Of a stretch of 64,000 nucleotides of DNA, positions 60,522-64,000 are shown in pieces (positions within the stretch are counted from its first letter, which is position 1; each line of letters starts with the position of its first letter). The notes beneath the pieces are model-generated. The model did no database searches. It saw only the letters and a program-made list of their open reading frames with translations, and had not been told where the DNA came from. The translations under genes and the position numbers were made by a program. Source of the stretch: an uncultured Clostridia bacterium (GTDB lineage Bacteria > Bacillota > Clostridia > Oscillospirales > Ruminococcaceae); the NCBI GenBank assembly GCA_944386455.1, contig CALXBC010000007.1:1-64000 (forward strand). The letters run 5' to 3'.

Positions 60522-62798
60522 TTAGTGATTTATTTTTTCGATTTGATAAACACCCGACGCTAAAACACATTCCTGTTTGTTATCTGAAAACTCATAGCCG
60601 TTCGGCAGTTTGATCATACCATGGACTGTTTCAGGAACAGATATCTGCAGCTGAATGTTTTTTTCTGTTCTTGTCCACTCGACGCTCAGATGCCCGGCCG
60701 GCATAACGTGATCAGCTTTGACATGATTCAACTTTTCAACAAAGCATGGTGCGATATTGACCTCACGCGCATCATGCCCTGCGGGGTTGATCCTGATCCC
60801 TGCAAGATAAATGTAAAACCAGGCTGAAATATCTCCCCAGAAGTGATGATTGAGCGATTCGACCGGATAGCCGTCCGGTGACAAAAAGAAATTTTCCCAC
60901 AGTGTCGTCGCTCCCATTTCAATCCAGTTCCCGTAAGAGGGGTAGTCACGGCGGGTTATCATCTCTAAGGCCAGCTCTGTACAACCGTTGTCGGCAAGCA
61001 CACGAAACAGTACCCGTCCGCCCAAAACGCCAACCTTCATATGCCCATCGTTTTTGTCTATCATTTCCAGCAGGCGCGCAAAGGCCTCTTTTCGTTCAGT
61101 TTCCTCAAACATTCCATAGTACAACGCCATGGCCTGTGCAGTTTGTGTGTTTCCCTTCACAATCCTTGTGTCATGATCGATCAGGTGCTTTTTGACAGCA
61201 GCGGTGATTCTGTTTTCAAAAGCTTTTGCATACTGTTGTTCTTTCTCCGCACCCAGTACGCCGTAGATGAATGCAGCTTTTTTGGCAATGTCCGCCGTCA
61301 AAATGGAATCGGTGACAATAAGCGGCGTATCGGGAGTTCCGTTTGTCTGTCCCACCTGACACCAGTCTCCAAGTCCTATCGCGATCAAATCATTTTCATC
61401 AAGACGGCTTTCAAGATACCTCAGATATCGCATCAGCGGCTGAGAAAGCTCCTTTAAAATAGCTGTATCCCCACGATAAAGATAGGTGTAATACGGAAGA
61501 TAAACAATTACGTTGTCCCACGCCGGGCCGTTTCCCCAATCAAATCCCCATCCGGTAGTAGGAATAATTCCCGGCAGCTGTCCCTTTTCATTGATCGCCT
61601 TGTAAATATTCCGCATCCATTCGCGGTAGCTCCTTTCCGGTGTAAGATTCAGGAGCATTTGCTCTGAAGACAGCGCAGCATCTGCTGTCCAGCCATTCTT
61701 TTCACGCTGCGGACAGTCGGTAGGAAAATAATAAAAATTTGACAGATCTGATCGTACAGTCGCTTCCTGGAGCCGGTTGACCGTATCATCATCGCAAATA
61801 AAGCTGCCGATCTGCCGGATATCAGAACTCATAACCAGATAGGTCAGCAGTTCCGGTACAGCCTGTTCGGCAGTGATACCAGTGACATAAACATAGCGGA
61901 AACCGTGATATGTAAAGTGTGGTGTATATGTTTCAGTTTCTTTTCCGGCGCAGTAATAAATATCTTCCTGGTAGTGATCGATTTTTCCATCCCGGTTGAA
62001 ACGGATGTTGTCAAAAAACGGCTTGCCGTCTTTGAGCATTTCAAAATACCCAAGCCAGATTTTTTGGCCTGCTTTACTGTTTTTGATATGGAGCCGACAC
62101 AGACCCGCATTATTCAGACCAAAATCATAGACATATCCCTCATCGCATGGAGTCACGGAGACCGGCCTGCGTTCCTCTCGCTTCACAATCGGTTCGGCCT
62201 CACACTGGCGTACTTCTCCGTTTGGCGTCTGTGCGGTCAGTGCTGTCTGCCATGCACTGTCATCAAACTCCGGCTCATCCCAGCCTGCCGTTTCAAGCCG
62301 TGCATCGTAATACTCACCGTAATACAGATCGTCAAACAATATCGGCGACGGAGCTGTTTTTACAGTGGTATCTGAAACCACTGTTTCGGTATCCCCGTCT
62401 GCATATTCGATATTTAGTTCAAAGCATAGCTTAGGCGAGCTTCTCCATGGTGCTTTATCGAAATCCCAAACATAGGCACCCAGCGCATTCTGCATCCCGT
62501 TGCCGAGCAGGACAGCGATAACATTTTTCCCTGGAATCAGGCGGTCTGTAATGTCATAGGAATCAAAATACACAAGATCTTCCGGATTGCTGCGGTAAGG
62601 CGCCAGATACCCTTTGGTAATATTTTTCCCATTGACATGCAGCTCATAAAAGCCAAGCCCTGTAATCTGCAGTATCGCTTGTCTTATTTCGCCTGTAACC
62701 ATGAAGTCCTTTCTGAAATACGGTGCCGGAACATGCTTCTCTAAAGTACAGTATTCTTTTCCTGCACAGATATAGCCATTGTGCTTCAACGTAATCAC
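60522..62798 (-). CDS. GH78 alpha-L-rhamnosidase
   Basis: A 758-aa glycosidase without a clear signal peptide that would release terminal L-rhamnose from plant glycans or glycosides. N-terminal jelly-roll domains (RKDFMVTGEIRQAILQITGLGFYELHVNG, here in parts: GLGFYELHVNGKNITKGYLA), a 6-hairpin (alpha/alpha)6 domain with TDCPQREKNGWTADAAL (catalytic Glu in the QREKNGW position) and a C-terminal beta domain. DWGNGPAWDNVIVYLP and IGLGDWCQVG are typical GH78 pieces. The start may be GTG 62798 or TTG 62789 (GGAG eight bases upstream). Confidence 0.85.
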   Translation of the reverse strand: MITLKHNGYICAGKEYCTLEKHVPAPYFRKDFMVTGEIRQAILQITGLGFYELHVNGKNITKGYLAPYRSNPEDLVYFDSYDITDRLIPGKNVIAVLLGNGMQNALGAYVWDFDKAPWRSSPKLCFELNIEYADGDTETVVSDTTVKTAPSPILFDDLYYGEYYDARLETAGWDEPEFDDSAWQTALTAQTPNGEVRQCEAEPIVKREERRPVSVTPCDEGYVYDFGLNNAGLCRLHIKNSKAGQKIWLGYFEMLKDGKPFFDNIRFNRDGKIDHYQEDIYYCAGKETETYTPHFTYHGFRYVYVTGITAEQAVPELLTYLVMSSDIRQIGSFICDDDTVNRLQEATVRSDLSNFYYFPTDCPQREKNGWTADAALSSEQMLLNLTPERSYREWMRNIYKAINEKGQLPGIIPTTGWGFDWGNGPAWDNVIVYLPYYTYLYRGDTAILKELSQPLMRYLRYLESRLDENDLIAIGLGDWCQVGQTNGTPDTPLIVTDSILTADIAKKAAFIYGVLGAEKEQQYAKAFENRITAAVKKHLIDHDTRIVKGNTQTAQAMALYYGMFEETERKEAFARLLEMIDKNDGHMKVGVLGGRVLFRVLADNGCTELALEMITRRDYPSYGNWIEMGATTLWENFFLSPDGYPVESLNHHFWGDISAWFYIYLAGIRINPAGHDAREVNIAPCFVEKLNHVKADHVMPAGHLSVEWTRTEKNIQLQISVPETVHGMIKLPNGYEFSDNKQECVLASGVYQIEKINH

Positions 62799-62862
62799 TC
62801 CATTTCTTCTGCCGTCAGTAACATTAAAATCCAGTGGCTCGAATTGATAAATCGCTGTCGCT

Positions 62863-62891
62863 ATTTTACCACAATCAAGAGGGGGTGTCTA
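62863..62891 (-). promoter_or_regulatory. Promoter of the rhamnosidase gene
   Basis: Leftward -35 TAGACA (62886-62891), 17-base spacer, extended -10 TGG-TAAAAT (62863-62868), about 65 bases upstream of the start. Confidence 0.6.
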
Positions 62892-63020
62892 CTGATTTTG
62901 ACCAAATAATATAAAAAATTTGGATGTCCGCAATACTGGATGCGTCATTGTTGTTCGAATGCTTTAACCTGCAAGTTTGATTAATTTCGTGTATAATCAG
63001 GAGTAAAATAGGAATGATTT

Positions 63021-63341
63021 ATGCAAACTGTCACTGACGGCGGCGGTGTAAGATGGGCATGCACAGTAACGGTGAAATCAAGAGTCAGTGTAGAATCTGT
63101 CACTGTTTGTCCGCAGACTCAAATGATAAATGTAGGAGAATCAATATATTTAAGTGCAACGGTCTGTCCGACGAATGCAACTACTAAATCTGTGACTTGG
63201 TGCAGCAGCGATGAAAGCGTTGCGACCGTAGGTATATATACAGGAAAAGTAACTGCTAAAAAGGCGGGGTCGACCGTTATTACAGCTGTAAGTGTAGACG
63301 GAGGTCATTTCGGTTCAATTGACACTTACTGTTATAATTGA
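63021..63341 (+). pseudogene. Big_2 domain fragment, 5' part of a frameshifted surface protein
   Basis: A 106-aa frame. Residues 3-20 (TVTDGGGVRWACTVTVK) look like the end of one Big_2 (bacterial immunoglobulin-like) repeat, and VESVTVCPQTQMINVGESIY followed by VTWCSSDESVATV and GKVTAKKAGSTVITAVSVDG is one full Big_2 repeat. There is no signal peptide, so the 5' end appears lost, although a TGTATAATCAGGAG region precedes the ATG. The frame stops at 63341 (YCYN*), while the family-like continuation proceeds in another frame. Confidence 0.6.
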
Positions 63342-64000
63342 TACTGTCACGATTAAAAAAGATGGGGCTTTTAACAAAGTTGTTTTTGAAAGTACTGGAA
63401 GAGTTTGGCATTGCATTAATCAAGATATGATTTATGATGAAGACTATATGTATAATACGATACTAAGTCAACGTTCTAATTATAATTTTTTCACTTATTA
63501 CAACGAAAACGATCCGCTTTTGTCCAACACTACGCCAAAGGAGTATACAGATGATGAAATTAAACTTCTATATGCAATTGATCCTTATGGTGTAGCAAAT
63601 TATGTTCAGAGATATGCAGGTGAACTTTTTTATGAAGATGGTTTGGAAGGTGTTTTGGGGTACAAGGATTATGTTTTCAAATTGTTATTCAAAAGAGAGC
63701 CAAAGTATTTCGCACGAACATTGACTGGTAGCTGGTATGAAACGACTGATAAGAGCAATTTATCGGCTGTTATATCGGAGTCAGAAGAAATATTTGGTAT
63801 GCATCCGATTTATGATGCGTTAACAATACTTGCTCTTTGCGGTTTTGTGCTTGAGATCGCAGGCATTGTTTTTTCCACATCTTTTTTTACAACAGGAGCT
63901 ATTAAGACCTGCATTGGAAATGTTTGTAAAACATGTGTTAGAGTTTTGTCAGTTGGAGAAGCAATCGTAAAAAATGAACTTATATCTTATACATCCAACT
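63298..64000 (+). pseudogene. 3' continuation in a shifted frame, open at the window edge
   Basis: From about 63298 the +1 frame is open to the window end: LTVIIDTVTIKKDGAFNKVV, then FESTGRVWHCINQDMIYDED, LLYAIDPYGVANYVQRYAG, FKREPKYFARTLTGSWYETT, and two hydrophobic stretches near the edge (ALTILALCGFVLEIAGIVF and SFFTTGAIKTCIGNVC). The join with the Big_2 fragment needs one base of shift between 63298 and 63338, so the gene is broken or contains a sequencing error. Product not recognised; probably a membrane- or surface-associated Big_2 protein. Confidence 0.55.

Noticed and set aside
1..64000. Prophage, CRISPR array or defence island
   Set aside because: No repeat-spacer pattern, no capsid, portal or integrase module and no known restriction or toxin-antitoxin pair beyond the RHH/SLOG module; the region is mainly housekeeping.

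Overview
The window looks like a chromosomal segment of a spore-forming, anaerobic, Gram-positive bacterium of the class Clostridia, probably an Oscillospiraceae/Ruminococcaceae-type gut organism. The evidence is a pyruvate:ferredoxin oxidoreductase, a SpoVAF/GerA-family spore protein, an HPr with both His15 and Ser46, paired YdbS/YdbT PH-domain proteins, strong GGAGG ribosome sites, sigma-A promoters with 17-base spacers, and the ylxM-ffh-rpsP-khpA and rimM-trmD/rplS translation genes. This placement is inferred from gene content, not from a search. No rRNA, tRNA or CRISPR array was seen.

Layout. 1-130 is the stub of a transposase/integrase gene. 264-5577 is a rightward run: an ABC-F ATPase, uridine phosphorylase, RmuC, MTA/SAH nucleosidase and a GNAT acetyltransferase. 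5650-9649 holds a DUF421 membrane protein and an ABC exporter with an upstream anchored protein. 9712-11441 has an AraC regulator facing a deletion scar, where the tail of an LplB-type sugar permease is joined to a headless RpiR-type SIS protein. 11716-16908 is a ribose-type sugar ABC operon (ATPase, permease, lipoprotein) with a divergent AraC regulator and repeated operator-like motifs between them. 17167-24218 carries a cysteine-synthase-like enzyme, an iron alcohol dehydrogenase, YdbS/YdbT, and nicotinamidase plus nicotinate phosphoribosyltransferase (NAD salvage). 24317-28720 (leftward) has a methyltransferase and PFOR.

29039-35252 contains a CNNM/CorC protein, DUF2325 with a palindromic operator, a divergent SLOG-domain / ribbon-helix-helix pair around a 25-bp palindrome, RsmA (KsgA), an FkbM methyltransferase, an M14 carboxypeptidase and a Nudix hydrolase. 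35310-53666 is almost entirely leftward: an arylsulfotransferase-like protein, a Ca2+-type P-ATPase, prephenate dehydrogenase, NADPH thioredoxin reductase, an RNase HII-YraN fusion, RbgA, two tandem signal peptidases I, a hairpin-rich intergenic block, L19, a DUF4253 protein, a pyridine-nucleotide-motif-lacking thioredoxin reductase homologue next to thioredoxin, UvrC, HPr, TrmD, RimM and an FMN oxidoreductase. 53840-60367 has SpoVAF, a GH25 lysozyme, PrmA and the ylxM-ffh-rpsP-khpA operon. 60522-62789 is a GH78 alpha-L-rhamnosidase. The right edge holds a frameshifted Big_2 surface-type protein that runs out of the window.

The most interesting items are: the RNase HII-YraN fusion; a probable ferredoxin-linked (FFTR-type) thioredoxin reductase beside trxA, in a genome that also has PFOR; the RHH/SLOG divergent module with a perfect 25-bp palindrome, whose SLOG gene appears to start at ATA; the DUF2325 gene with a perfect 24-bp palindrome at its promoter; and the hairpin-rich block 45338-45683 bracketed by two copies of one hairpin.
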